Below, piece after piece: positions 1 through 6,983 of a stretch of DNA of 39,750 nt. Both the position numbers and the translations under genes were made by a program. Origin of the DNA: JBFFXF01 sp041569895 (lineage in GTDB: Bacteria; Planctomycetota; UBA8108; JACQVS01). Every line of letters starts with the position of its first letter. The stretch's first letter is position 1. The notes beneath the pieces are model-generated. The model was not told the origin of the DNA and ran no database searches. It worked only from the letters and a program-made list of their open reading frames with translations. Location of the stretch: NCBI GenBank assembly GCA_041569895.1, contig JBFFXF010000028.1, positions 1-39,750 of the forward strand, written 5' to 3'.

Positions 1-405
1 CGCAGGTCCGACCCAGGTTGACTTCCGAGGGGTGCGCCCGACCCCGGGTCGCGGTCGAGAAATCAACCTGGGTCAGGTATCGCGGGGCAGGGCGATCGCT
101 GTAACTCGTTCCGTGGCCGGCGGCTTCAATTTCACGGTCCGACCCCGGGTCGGAGGTGGTCGGTCCGACCCCGGGTCGGAGGTGGTCGGTCCGACCCCGG
201 GTCGGAGGTGGTGCCCGGCGGTGGGTCCGACCCCGGGTCGGAGGTGGTGCCCGGCGGTGCCCTGACCCTGGCGGTGCCCTGACCCTGGGTCAGGCGTCGC
301 GAGGCTGAGCGATTGCTGTAACTCGATCCGCGGGCAGCGGATTCGATCTTTCGAGCTGACCCCGGGTCCGGGCGTCCCCGGCTGCGAAGATTAACCTGGG
401 TCGGG
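1..405. repeat. Intergenic block of GACCCnGGGTC palindromes and AACCTGGGTC half-sites
   Basis: No gene is seen in this stretch. It is built from two recurring motifs: the palindrome GACCCnGGGTC and a half-site (A/T)TAACCTGGGTC or CAACCTGGGTC (about positions 62-74 and 390-402, and inverted near 8-21). A segment starting at 70 recurs at 287 (period 217) with many substitutions but clear similarity, including the shared core GCTGTAACTCG. The same motifs return at 8669-9015, so this is a dispersed family. Whether it is mobile, structural or a protein-binding array cannot be told from this window. Confidence 0.75.
136..250. repeat. Short tandem array with a 7-bp-arm palindrome in each unit
   Basis: Four copies of a 26-bp unit start at 136, 162, 188 and 224. 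The first three are spaced 26 bp apart. The last two copies are each followed by the same 10-bp insert (CCCGGCGGTG), giving a 36-bp step between them. Each unit carries the inverted repeat CCGACCC-C-GGGTCGG. Copies are virtually identical, which suggests recent expansion by slippage or unequal exchange. Confidence 0.85.
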
Positions 406-494
406 GTGTGGGGGTGTGGTGGTGTCGCGGCGGGAACCCTGTTACAGTGGCGGCCGTCAGGAGATACGTCGAGCTGACCACGGCGGCGTGTGCG

Positions 495-1019
495 ATGGGC
501 TACGATTTCTCGATTCACCGGCTGCGGCGCGGGGACTGGGAGTTCCCCTTCAGCTTCGTCGACACGGACGAGCCGGCGATCGCCGACCTCTTCGAGCGGT
601 TCGAGCCGCGTGATCCGCTCTGGGCCGCCCTCGACGGCTGTCCGCTCCTGGTGCGCGACGAGACATCCCCGTCGCTCGCGTGGCGGTTCAAGTCGCCGGC
701 CTCCTACACGCGCATCTCGCCGGTCTTCGACGCGCCGGTCGACGACGAGGAGGTCCGCTCCTACTTCGCGGCGATCAAGGCGGATCCGGCCTCGGCGCTC
801 GGGCGATACGAGGAAATGGTGAAGAGACAGAGCGAGCATCCGGTGCTCGGGCTCGACGTCGATGTCGGCGGCCCGTGGGAGGAGATCGCCGAGGTGTTCG
901 CCCACCTGGCCGCCGTTTTCGACCGCCTGACGATCCTCGACCGGCAGAAGGGCCTCGCGCACGACGAGACATCGTTTCGCGAGCTGTGCGAGAGCGTCTC
1001 CGGCGGCGGAGCAGGGTAG
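495..1019 (+). CDS. Hypothetical protein, 174 aa
   Basis: I do not recognise this family. The frame is open further upstream (to about 408), but the protein-like sequence begins at the ATG at 495 (MGYDFSIHRL). The upstream part lies in repeat DNA and reads as non-protein-like. An AGGAG sits at 459-463, too far for a classical ribosome site for this ATG. The product is acidic, with no signal peptide or membrane segment, and looks cytosolic. It contains aromatic-rich stretches (WEFPFSFVDTDEP near the N-terminus, LAWRFKSPASYTRISPVF in the middle) and a mixed alpha/beta pattern. It stands alone: its 3' neighbour is convergent with a 57-bp gap. Small immunity-type or DUF proteins sometimes start in a similar way, but this is only an impression. 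Confidence 0.6.
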   Translation: MGYDFSIHRLRRGDWEFPFSFVDTDEPAIADLFERFEPRDPLWAALDGCPLLVRDETSPSLAWRFKSPASYTRISPVFDAPVDDEEVRSYFAAIKADPASALGRYEEMVKRQSEHPVLGLDVDVGGPWEEIAEVFAHLAAVFDRLTILDRQKGLAHDETSFRELCESVSGGGAG

Positions 1020-1076
1020 CCCAACCCGGGTGGGCGTGAGGAGGCGGTCGGAGCAGGGATGATCGCGGCCGAACCT

Positions 1077-3095
1077 TCAGGGCAACTCGCCCTCGGCGAG
1101 CAACGGCAGTCCGTGCCAGACCCTGAAGCGGTTCTCGCCCTTTCCGAGGGACTGCAACGGCCCGGGGACGGCCGTTCCGTCCTGCGGCACGGGTCGGCTC
1201 TCGAAGTCGTGGTCGATCCGCGGGTGGCCGGTCGAGCCGATGGCGCGCGGATCGAACGGCACGGTCACGCTCAACTCGAGCGAGCGCCGGTCGTACAAGA
1301 CCCTCATGCCCTCACGCGTCACGCTCTGGCTGTCATTCTGCTGGCCGTGGAACGACCAGAACGCTCGCCACTCGTCGAGGGTCAGAGCCACTTTCGCGCC
1401 GCCGTGCAGGGCCTCGGGACCGTCGGTCCCGACCTCGCCGCGGACCAGCGCGAAGAACTCCTGCGGCTTCCACGGCGACGGCCTGTCCGAGGCGCTGTTG
1501 ATCAGGAAGGTGCGCGCGCCGGCCGCCGCGTCGTAGACGTTGTGATCCAGGCGCTGCGGGCCGCTGCGGTGCGACGGATAGTTGATATCGAGCATCACCC
1601 TGTGGCTGACGAACAGGTTGTTGTAGAGCGAGTGGTATCCGGTCCTGGTTCGCGCCGTGACCTGGTAAATGTAGGCCCCCTGCCCGTACTTCGCGTCCGG
1701 CGGACTGTTCGCGAAGAGGTTGTGCATGACGGTCGATCCCGACGCGTCGTGCACGTAGAACTGGATGGCGCGATTCCCCACGACGATGTTGTGATCGACG
1801 AGCGCCGCGTCGAACTTGTAGTCGCTCATCTCCAGAAAGATGCCGCGCGCGCCGTTGTTGACCACGACGTTCCGGGTGACGCGCGTGCCGGGAAACTGGT
1901 TGTCGAGCCAGATGCCCTCGCAGCGCGGGTTGTCGGCGACGTAGTTGCGCTCGATCAGACCGTCGCGGATGAAGTGGCTCTTGATCCCGGCGTGCTCGTA
2001 GCGTTTCGGCCCGACGAAGCCGAGCGTGTTGTTTCGCAGGATGACGTTGCCGCGAATGATCACGCGAGTGCTCCCCGAGCCGATGATGCCGGCCGATCCG
2101 TTGTCGACGAGGTAGTTCCTCTCGATGACGTTGTCGCTGCCCGACGGCGCCCCGCCGATCCTGACCGGGTCGCGCTCGTTGTCGCCCCCGCCGGCGCCCA
2201 TGTCGAGCGCGACGGTGTTCGCGTGACGGATGATGTTGTCGCGCACGATCCAGTGGTGTCCGCCGCGCAGCCCGAGCGCGCCCGCCTGCGCCCACTTCGG
2301 CGTGTTCCAGAAGTTGGTGGGATACTGGTTGCCGCAGTGCTCGAGCACGAAGCCCTCGACGATGATGTGTCCCAGGCCCTGGACGTGCGGCGCGAAGATG
2401 CGCCGGCGGGTGGCGATCTCGACCTGCTGCCCGGCCGGATCGAGAGCGCCGAAGTTGACGTAGATCCGCCCCGTCTCCCGTGAGGACGCCCCCTCGCCGC
2501 GGACGAAGGTCCAGCTCCGGGGCTCTCGCTCGACCTCTCCGAGGAAGGGCCGTTGCGTCCAGGGCGCGCCGTTGATGATCACCTGGCCGCACGTGTAATT
2601 GAGCTCCGGATCGCCGCGCTGGAAGCGTTCCGCTTCCGGCTTGCCGTCGCGACCGTGCGGCGTGGAGGCGAGCTCGACCAGAAACGGATTGGCGCTGTCG
2701 ACGTAGACGTCGTCGTCGAAGAGCGCCGGGTCGGGCGTCGCGAAGAATACCGAGCCCGCGTGGCGACGCCAGCCCGGACGCCAAGCCTCCGAACCGCGAA
2801 TGAACACCGCGCCGAGCTTCTCGCCACGGTAGGTGATCGGCCGGCCCGGAGCTCCGCCTCGCGGCGGCGTCACGCGCTCGCGATAGATGCCGGCGCGCAC
2901 GAGAATCGTGTCGCCCGGCATCGCCATCTCCGCGGCGCTCGAGATGGTGCGCAGCGGACTCGCGGCGGTCGCCGGAGCGCCGTCGTCTCCATCGGGCGCG
3001 ACGACGAGGGTGCGGCCGTTCGCGGCGGCCGGGACAGCGAGGCACAGCGCGAGGGCAATGCAGATTCGGGGACCGTTCACGCCGCGGATGATCAC
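1077..3095 (-). CDS. Secreted right-handed parallel beta-helix protein (DUF1565-like)
   Basis: A 672-residue exported protein starting at GTG. The first 27 residues form a signal peptide (hydrophobic core ICIALALCLAVPAAA). Next comes the classical start of DUF1565/parallel beta-helix proteins: VVAPDGDDG, then SPLRTISSAAEMAMPGDTIL and VRAGIYRERV around residues 30-75. Residues about 230-520 hold a ladder of short beta-helix rungs with Asn/Val/Ile repetition (for example VIERNYLVDN, VIIRGNVILRNN, LIERNYVADN, TRNVVVNNGARGIFLE). The family includes polysaccharide lyases and many proteins of unknown activity, and I see no motif that decides between them. It probably acts on or binds a polysaccharide outside the cytoplasm. 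It is transcribed alone, divergently from the reductase gene at 3215. Confidence 0.85.
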   Translation of the reverse strand: MIIRGVNGPRICIALALCLAVPAAANGRTLVVAPDGDDGAPATAASPLRTISSAAEMAMPGDTILVRAGIYRERVTPPRGGAPGRPITYRGEKLGAVFIRGSEAWRPGWRRHAGSVFFATPDPALFDDDVYVDSANPFLVELASTPHGRDGKPEAERFQRGDPELNYTCGQVIINGAPWTQRPFLGEVEREPRSWTFVRGEGASSRETGRIYVNFGALDPAGQQVEIATRRRIFAPHVQGLGHIIVEGFVLEHCGNQYPTNFWNTPKWAQAGALGLRGGHHWIVRDNIIRHANTVALDMGAGGGDNERDPVRIGGAPSGSDNVIERNYLVDNGSAGIIGSGSTRVIIRGNVILRNNTLGFVGPKRYEHAGIKSHFIRDGLIERNYVADNPRCEGIWLDNQFPGTRVTRNVVVNNGARGIFLEMSDYKFDAALVDHNIVVGNRAIQFYVHDASGSTVMHNLFANSPPDAKYGQGAYIYQVTARTRTGYHSLYNNLFVSHRVMLDINYPSHRSGPQRLDHNVYDAAAGARTFLINSASDRPSPWKPQEFFALVRGEVGTDGPEALHGGAKVALTLDEWRAFWSFHGQQNDSQSVTREGMRVLYDRRSLELSVTVPFDPRAIGSTGHPRIDHDFESRPVPQDGTAVPGPLQSLGKGENRFRVWHGLPLLAEGELP

Positions 3096-3214
3096 GGATC
3101 GGAAAGAGATTGTCGAGCCCGGGAGCCCGGACCCTTGAGGCAGGGTTGGCTCGAATCACCGAAACCGCCCCGCAGGTGACGGGAGCCGGTCACCGATGGA
3201 GAATGGGTCAGACG

Positions 3215-4267
3215 ATGAAGATCCTCGTTTACGGAGCCGGCAACATTGGCAGACTCTATGCAGCTCTGCTCCAGAAATCCGGACAGGACGTCTCCATCCT
3301 GGCGAGAGGGAGGCGTCTCGCCGAGATCCGTGAGCACGGGATCCGTCTTGAAGAATTCGGCAGCGGAAAACAGAGCGTGACGCGCGTCAGGACCGTCGAG
3401 CGGCTGGACGTCGGGGATGAATACGACCTCGTCCTGGTCGTCCTGCCCAGGAACCATGTTTCCGAAGTGCTGCCCGGACTGGCCGCGAACCGCCGATCTC
3501 CCAGCGTCATGTTCTTCGGGAACAACGCCGCCGGCCCGGGCGAGATGATCGAGGCGCTCGGCCGCGAGCGAGTCCTGCTCGGGTTTCCCGGCGCCGCCGC
3601 GATCGCCCACGGTGACAGCCTCCGCTACCTCATTCTCGCGGCGAGGGAACAGCCGACGACGATCGGAGAGCTCGACGGCAGCGAGTCCCGGCGGATCAGA
3701 GCGATTGCGGACGCTTTCCGAGCCGCCGGGTTTCCCGTGTCGATCTCCTCGAACATCGACGCCTGGCTGAAGACGCACGCAGCCGAGATCAGTCCTACGG
3801 CGAACGCACTGTACATGGCGGGAGGTGATGTCCGCCGGCTGGCGCGTACTCGCGACGCGCTGCTGCTGATGCTCCGTGCCATCCGCGAGGGATACCGAGT
3901 CCTCGCTGAACACGGCATTCCCGTCACACCGAAGAGCCACAGGATCTTCCAATGGCTTCCCGAACCGCTGCTCCTCGTCCTGATGAGACGCAGGGTCGAA
4001 AGTGATGCGACGAGCATCAAAATCGGCCACGCGCTCGGAGCGCGGAGCGAGATGAAGACCATCGCCGACGAGCTCCGCGCCCTGGCCGAGACGACGTCTG
4101 CTCCCACTCCGGCCATCGACCGCCTGTCTCGGTATCTCGACCCGAGCGCACGACCTCTCGCCGACGGCAGTGCCGACCTGCCCGTGAGGTGGGGTGGAAT
4201 CTGGATCGTGTGTGGCATCGTGGCCGTGGCGGTCCTGATCTGGGCGCTCTGGCGATGGGTGATATAA
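3215..4267 (+). CDS. ApbA/PanE-fold reductase with C-terminal membrane anchor
   Basis: A 350-residue protein of the ketopantoate reductase (ApbA/PanE) fold. The start at 3215 places the NAD(P)-binding Rossmann motif GAGNIG at residues 7-12, as usual for the family. Earlier in-frame Met codons would add non-protein-like sequence. K186 in the segment WLKTHAAEISPTAN fits the catalytic lysine of the family. The two asparagines expected four and eight residues later in classical PanE are Ala and Pro here, so ketopantoate is doubtful as substrate. It is longer than PanE (about 300 residues) because it ends in a single hydrophobic helix (about residues 327-350, Trp-rich, ending WRWVI), which suggests a tail anchor in the membrane. 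The next gene starts 47 bp downstream, probably in the same transcript. Confidence 0.8.
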   Translation: MKILVYGAGNIGRLYAALLQKSGQDVSILARGRRLAEIREHGIRLEEFGSGKQSVTRVRTVERLDVGDEYDLVLVVLPRNHVSEVLPGLAANRRSPSVMFFGNNAAGPGEMIEALGRERVLLGFPGAAAIAHGDSLRYLILAAREQPTTIGELDGSESRRIRAIADAFRAAGFPVSISSNIDAWLKTHAAEISPTANALYMAGGDVRRLARTRDALLLMLRAIREGYRVLAEHGIPVTPKSHRIFQWLPEPLLLVLMRRRVESDATSIKIGHALGARSEMKTIADELRALAETTSAPTPAIDRLSRYLDPSARPLADGSADLPVRWGGIWIVCGIVAVAVLIWALWRWVI

Positions 4268-4314
4268 TTCTGGACCTGCCCATCCTTGCCGCGGTTGAGG
4301 CTGGAGGAAAGCAG

Positions 4315-4521
4315 ATGGACGACAAGGCCGAGATCGTCGCCGATGGGCGAGAACGAGCCATGGACGGCTCCGTCGACCGGATCCGCGCCGAGGTTGAGGC
4401 GAAGTACGCCGAGGAGCTGAGGACCGCGGGCTTCTGGAAGCGGCGACGCATTCGACAGAAGATCGAGCGCGAGATCGAGAAACGACTGGAACGGATCGCG
4501 CCGAAGACCGGGCTCTACTGA
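4315..4521 (+). CDS. Small charged hypothetical protein, 68 aa
   Basis: The frame is open from 4189, but the ATG at 4315 is preceded by a strong GGAGG (4303-4307) at good spacing, so it is the likely start. The product is rich in Glu, Arg and Lys and predicted to be almost wholly helical. Its middle and end carry alternating acidic and basic residues (EVEAKYAEELRTAGFWKRRR, then IRQKIEREIEKRLERI), typical of an amphipathic helix or short coiled coil. No signal peptide or membrane segment is present. It lies 47 bp after the tail-anchored reductase and may act with it. The family is not recognised. Confidence 0.65.
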   Translation: MDDKAEIVADGRERAMDGSVDRIRAEVEAKYAEELRTAGFWKRRRIRQKIEREIEKRLERIAPKTGLY

Positions 4522-4535
4522 CCGAATAACGCTGC

Positions 4536-5816
4536 CTACGGCAGATACACCACGCGGACCGTTCTCACGTCGGCCGGCGCCTCGAACTTCGTCAGCGGCA
4601 CGATCTGGATCCGCACCTCGTCGGGGTCCTTGAGGTGCTCCGGGAGCAAGTAGACCTCGAGGGTCCTCTCCTTGGTGTCGTACGCGTGGAACGCCACATC
4701 CTGTTTCCACACGGTGAGGCCGAGCGTGACGATGTCCTTGCTCTCCTCGAGCACGCGGCCCTCGAGCGCGCCCGGCGTCTTGACTCCGGCGGGCGCGTGG
4801 TAGAAGAACGCCACGGTCGCCTTCGTCTCGTTCAGATTGAGCGCACGGAGGGGAACCGCCCTCTCGTGGAGGCCGCGCCACGCGGCGCCGACCATCGCCA
4901 GCAGGGTCACGCTGCCGTCGGCGGAGAGCTTGCGCACCCGTGGAATCCAGGACTGCGGCCGTCCGGGCTCCGCGTGCCAGAACTCGAGCACGTAGACGTC
5001 GTCGTCCTTCACCGCGATGCCGGTCGGCGTCCACGAGTCCTCCGAACGGAGCGCCACGTCGATCTTCCCGTCCTGCGTGATCCGGAGCACCGCCTGACAC
5101 GCCATCGCGGCGACGTAGAGCGTCCCGTCGGTGGTGACGTCCAGGCCCCGGAGGATCGGCCCGCCGCGGTGATCGGGGCCATGGACGCACCCCGGCACCT
5201 TGATCTCACCGGCGATCAGCGACACGGTTCCGCCGGCGTCGATGCGCCGCACGGCCTCCTTCTCGGTGTAGCAGAGCGTGCCGTCGCTTGCCGCCGCCAG
5301 TCCGTGGATCCAGAGCGCCTTCCACGGCGTGTTGTCGGGAGAGATCTCGATCGAGAGCGGCAACGTCGCGACCTCGGTCGGCTGTCCGCCGGGCGCCAGT
5401 CGCTTGACGTGCACGCGCTCGTCGGTCCCGGCCTCCGGGTAGTAGAGATTGCCGTCGGGCCCCACGGCGATCGGAAAGCTGGTGGCGCTCAGCAGCGTCG
5501 GCGATCTGCCCACGGGCTGGATCTCGGCGTCGCCGTACCGTATCACACCCGGCCGCATCTGCTCGAGATAGCGCGGCCAGCGCTGCTCGATAAAATCTCC
5601 GCGCGCGTCGAGCGCCAGAAAGTGATTGCCGTGACCTTCGTGGCGAACCAGCCGGCCCTTCGCGTCGATCCTCCAGAGACCGACGCCGGTGTGGCTGAAG
5701 TACACCTGGCCATCGCGATCGACGACGATACCCGAACCCGGGTGCGCGAGAGCGCCGTCGAAGGCCGCGAATGACACCACGAGCACAAGTCGGACGATGG
5801 CGGTGATGGAACGCAT
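4536..5816 (-). CDS. Secreted NHL/SMP-30-like beta-propeller protein
   Basis: A 426-residue exported protein. The ATG at 5816 follows an AGGAG five to six bases upstream and opens a signal peptide (MRSITAIVRLVLVVSFAAFDGALA). The mature part starts with NHL-like blades: HPGSGIVVDRDGQVYFSHTG and VGLWRIDAKGRLVRHEG, followed by recurring 'PDGNLYYPEAG', 'SDGTLCYTEKEAVRRIDAGG' and 'TDGTLYVAAMACQAVLRITQDG' units (about residues 25-340). This indicates a six-bladed propeller of the NHL/gluconolactonase type. The last 90 residues (PADVRTVRVVYLP end) form a separate beta-rich domain. Such propellers are binding proteins or lactonases, and no catalytic metal site can be assigned by eye. It is convergent with the small charged gene, 14 bp apart. 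Confidence 0.8.
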   Translation of the reverse strand: MRSITAIVRLVLVVSFAAFDGALAHPGSGIVVDRDGQVYFSHTGVGLWRIDAKGRLVRHEGHGNHFLALDARGDFIEQRWPRYLEQMRPGVIRYGDAEIQPVGRSPTLLSATSFPIAVGPDGNLYYPEAGTDERVHVKRLAPGGQPTEVATLPLSIEISPDNTPWKALWIHGLAAASDGTLCYTEKEAVRRIDAGGTVSLIAGEIKVPGCVHGPDHRGGPILRGLDVTTDGTLYVAAMACQAVLRITQDGKIDVALRSEDSWTPTGIAVKDDDVYVLEFWHAEPGRPQSWIPRVRKLSADGSVTLLAMVGAAWRGLHERAVPLRALNLNETKATVAFFYHAPAGVKTPGALEGRVLEESKDIVTLGLTVWKQDVAFHAYDTKERTLEVYLLPEHLKDPDEVRIQIVPLTKFEAPADVRTVRVVYLP

Positions 5817-5843
5817 GGCGTCTCCTTCGCGGTCGGAAGCGAG

Positions 5844-6116
5844 CTACTCAGAGGTGAGCACGCCGTCGATCGAGTGCGCGAGCGGACGGAGATCTCCGAT
5901 ACGACTGACGAGAGCCTCGAGGGCCGCGACGACTCCTCCAGGATAGCTCCGCGCCCGAGGGACACAAGCGGCAGCGTGGTTGCCGGCGTCGGTCGGTCCG
6001 GCACGGGCGACCGAGCGTTGCGAACTCGACCCCACACTCGGCTCCGGCGCGCGGCTGGCGGCACATCCTTTGCGCCTTGATGCCTGCGAAGAGTCGTCAG
6101 GGCCGTTTATCATCAC
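5844..6116 (-). CDS. Possible small ORF or gene remnant upstream of the NHL gene
   Basis: A 90-codon open frame ends 28 bp before the NHL-protein start on the same strand. Only its last 35 residues look protein-like (SYPGGVVAALEALVSRIGDL, then RPLAHSIDGVLTSE), with G/C-rich third positions. The N-terminal half does not, and there is no ribosome site at its ATG. It could be the decayed 3' end of a former operon partner or a chance frame. Apart from this, 5817-6127 holds only the leader of the dodecin gene. Confidence 0.2.
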   Translation of the reverse strand: MMINGPDDSSQASRRKGCAASRAPEPSVGSSSQRSVARAGPTDAGNHAAACVPRARSYPGGVVAALEALVSRIGDLRPLAHSIDGVLTSE

Positions 6117-6127
6117 AGGAGGCTGCC

Positions 6128-6331
6128 ATGTCCGTCGCGAAAGTGATCGAGATCAGCGCGTCGTCGCCGGAGAGCTTCGAGGATGCCATTCGCCAGGGGA
6201 TCCACCGTGCAGCTGACAGCGTGGACGACATCCGGGGCGCCTGGGTAAAGGGGCAGAAAGTGATTGTCGACCAGGGCAAGATCAAGGAGTATCGGGTCGA
6301 CATGAACGTGACGTTCGTCGTCCACGAGTGA
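6128..6331 (+). CDS. Dodecin family flavin-binding protein
   Basis: A 67-residue protein matching dodecins in length and sequence along its whole extent. The start at 6128 follows a clear AGGAGG (6117-6122). Dodecins assemble as hollow dodecamers that store or buffer flavins in the cytoplasm. The N-terminal strand (SVAKVIEISASSPESFEDAI), the helix (IHRAADSV) and the GAWVKGQKV segment with the flavin-stacking Trp are present. The glutamine of archaeal and mycobacterial dodecins (YQV/FQV) is Arg here (EYRVDMNVTF), a variant I recall from other bacterial dodecins. The gene stands alone and is followed directly by an intrinsic terminator. Confidence 0.93.
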   Translation: MSVAKVIEISASSPESFEDAIRQGIHRAADSVDDIRGAWVKGQKVIVDQGKIKEYRVDMNVTFVVHE

Positions 6332-6344
6332 CCGCTGACGAGAT

Positions 6345-6369
6345 CGCCACCCGTCTGGCGCGTTTTTTT
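6345..6369 (+). terminator. Intrinsic terminator after the dodecin gene
   Basis: The stem CGCCA (6345-6349) pairs with TGGCG (6356-6360) around a six-base loop, and a run of seven T starts three bases later (6363-6369). It begins 13 bp after the dodecin stop codon. A U-tract this clear is unusual in this G+C-rich window. Confidence 0.7.
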
Positions 6370-6456
6370 GCGGAGGGGCGGGAAAACATCGCGCGCGATC
6401 GCGTTTCGATGGTGACCGATGACGGGAGCGGGGCCACGCACACAGGAGCACGTGAC

Positions 6457-6861
6457 ATGAAGGCGAACTGGATGAAACCGTTCTTCCTGATTGCGGGGGC
6501 CTACGACGGCCTGCTCGGACTGGTCTTCTTCGCGGTGCCGGGGAGAGTCTTCGCCTTTCACGAGGTCGAGCCTCCGAATCACTTCGGCTACGTCCAGTTC
6601 CCCGCGCTTCTGCTCATCATCTTCGCCATCATGTTCTTCCGCATCGCCTCGGACCCGGTCAAGCATCGGGAGCTCATCCTGTACGGAGTCGGCCTGAAGC
6701 TGGCCTACTGCGGACTGGCATTCGGGTACGACCTCACGACGGGCATCCCATCGATGTGGATCCCGTGGGCGTGGGCGGACCTCGTCTTCCTCGTCCTGTT
6801 CGCCATCGCGTGGGTGAAAACGATGCCCGCGCGGGGCGCCGAGGGCGTCGGGGATGGCTGA
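6457..6861 (+). CDS. Four-helix integral membrane protein, unknown function
   Basis: A 134-residue membrane protein. The frame is open from 6328, but the ATG at 6457 has an AGGAG nine bases upstream (6443-6447) and starts at a sensible N-terminus (MKANWMKPFFLIAG), after the dodecin terminator. Four hydrophobic segments are visible: about residues 8-28 (FFLIAGAYDGLLGLVFFAV), 48-65 (FPALLLIIFAIMFF), 78-95 (LILYGVGLKLAYCGLAFGY) and 103-123 (MWIPWAWADLVFLVLFAIAW). The aromatic 'HFGYVQFPALL' segment lies between helices 1 and 2. I do not recognise a named family or a catalytic motif, and neighbouring genes give no functional clue. Confidence 0.7.
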   Translation: MKANWMKPFFLIAGAYDGLLGLVFFAVPGRVFAFHEVEPPNHFGYVQFPALLLIIFAIMFFRIASDPVKHRELILYGVGLKLAYCGLAFGYDLTTGIPSMWIPWAWADLVFLVLFAIAWVKTMPARGAEGVGDG

Positions 6862-6903
6862 GAGGCTCCCACAGCTTCGACCCGGGGTCTCTCGGCTCCG
6901 GCG

Positions 6904-6933
6904 TTGACGGCGCCCCGATTTCACCGCTAGTAT
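6904..6933 (+). promoter_or_regulatory. Sigma70-type promoter for the sialidase gene
   Basis: TTGACG (6904-6909) and TAGTAT (6928-6933) are separated by 18 bp. Both hexamers are close to the consensus and stand out in this G+C-rich sequence. The expected transcription start lies about 45 bases before the sialidase ATG at 6984. Confidence 0.5.
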
Positions 6934-6983
6934 GCGGGTGCGTGGTCCCCTTCCCCCGAACATCACACTGAAAGGCTCCGGTC

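Noticed and set aside
136..250. Possible CRISPR array
   Set aside because: Copies are directly adjacent or separated by the same 10-bp insert. There are no unique spacers and no cas genes.
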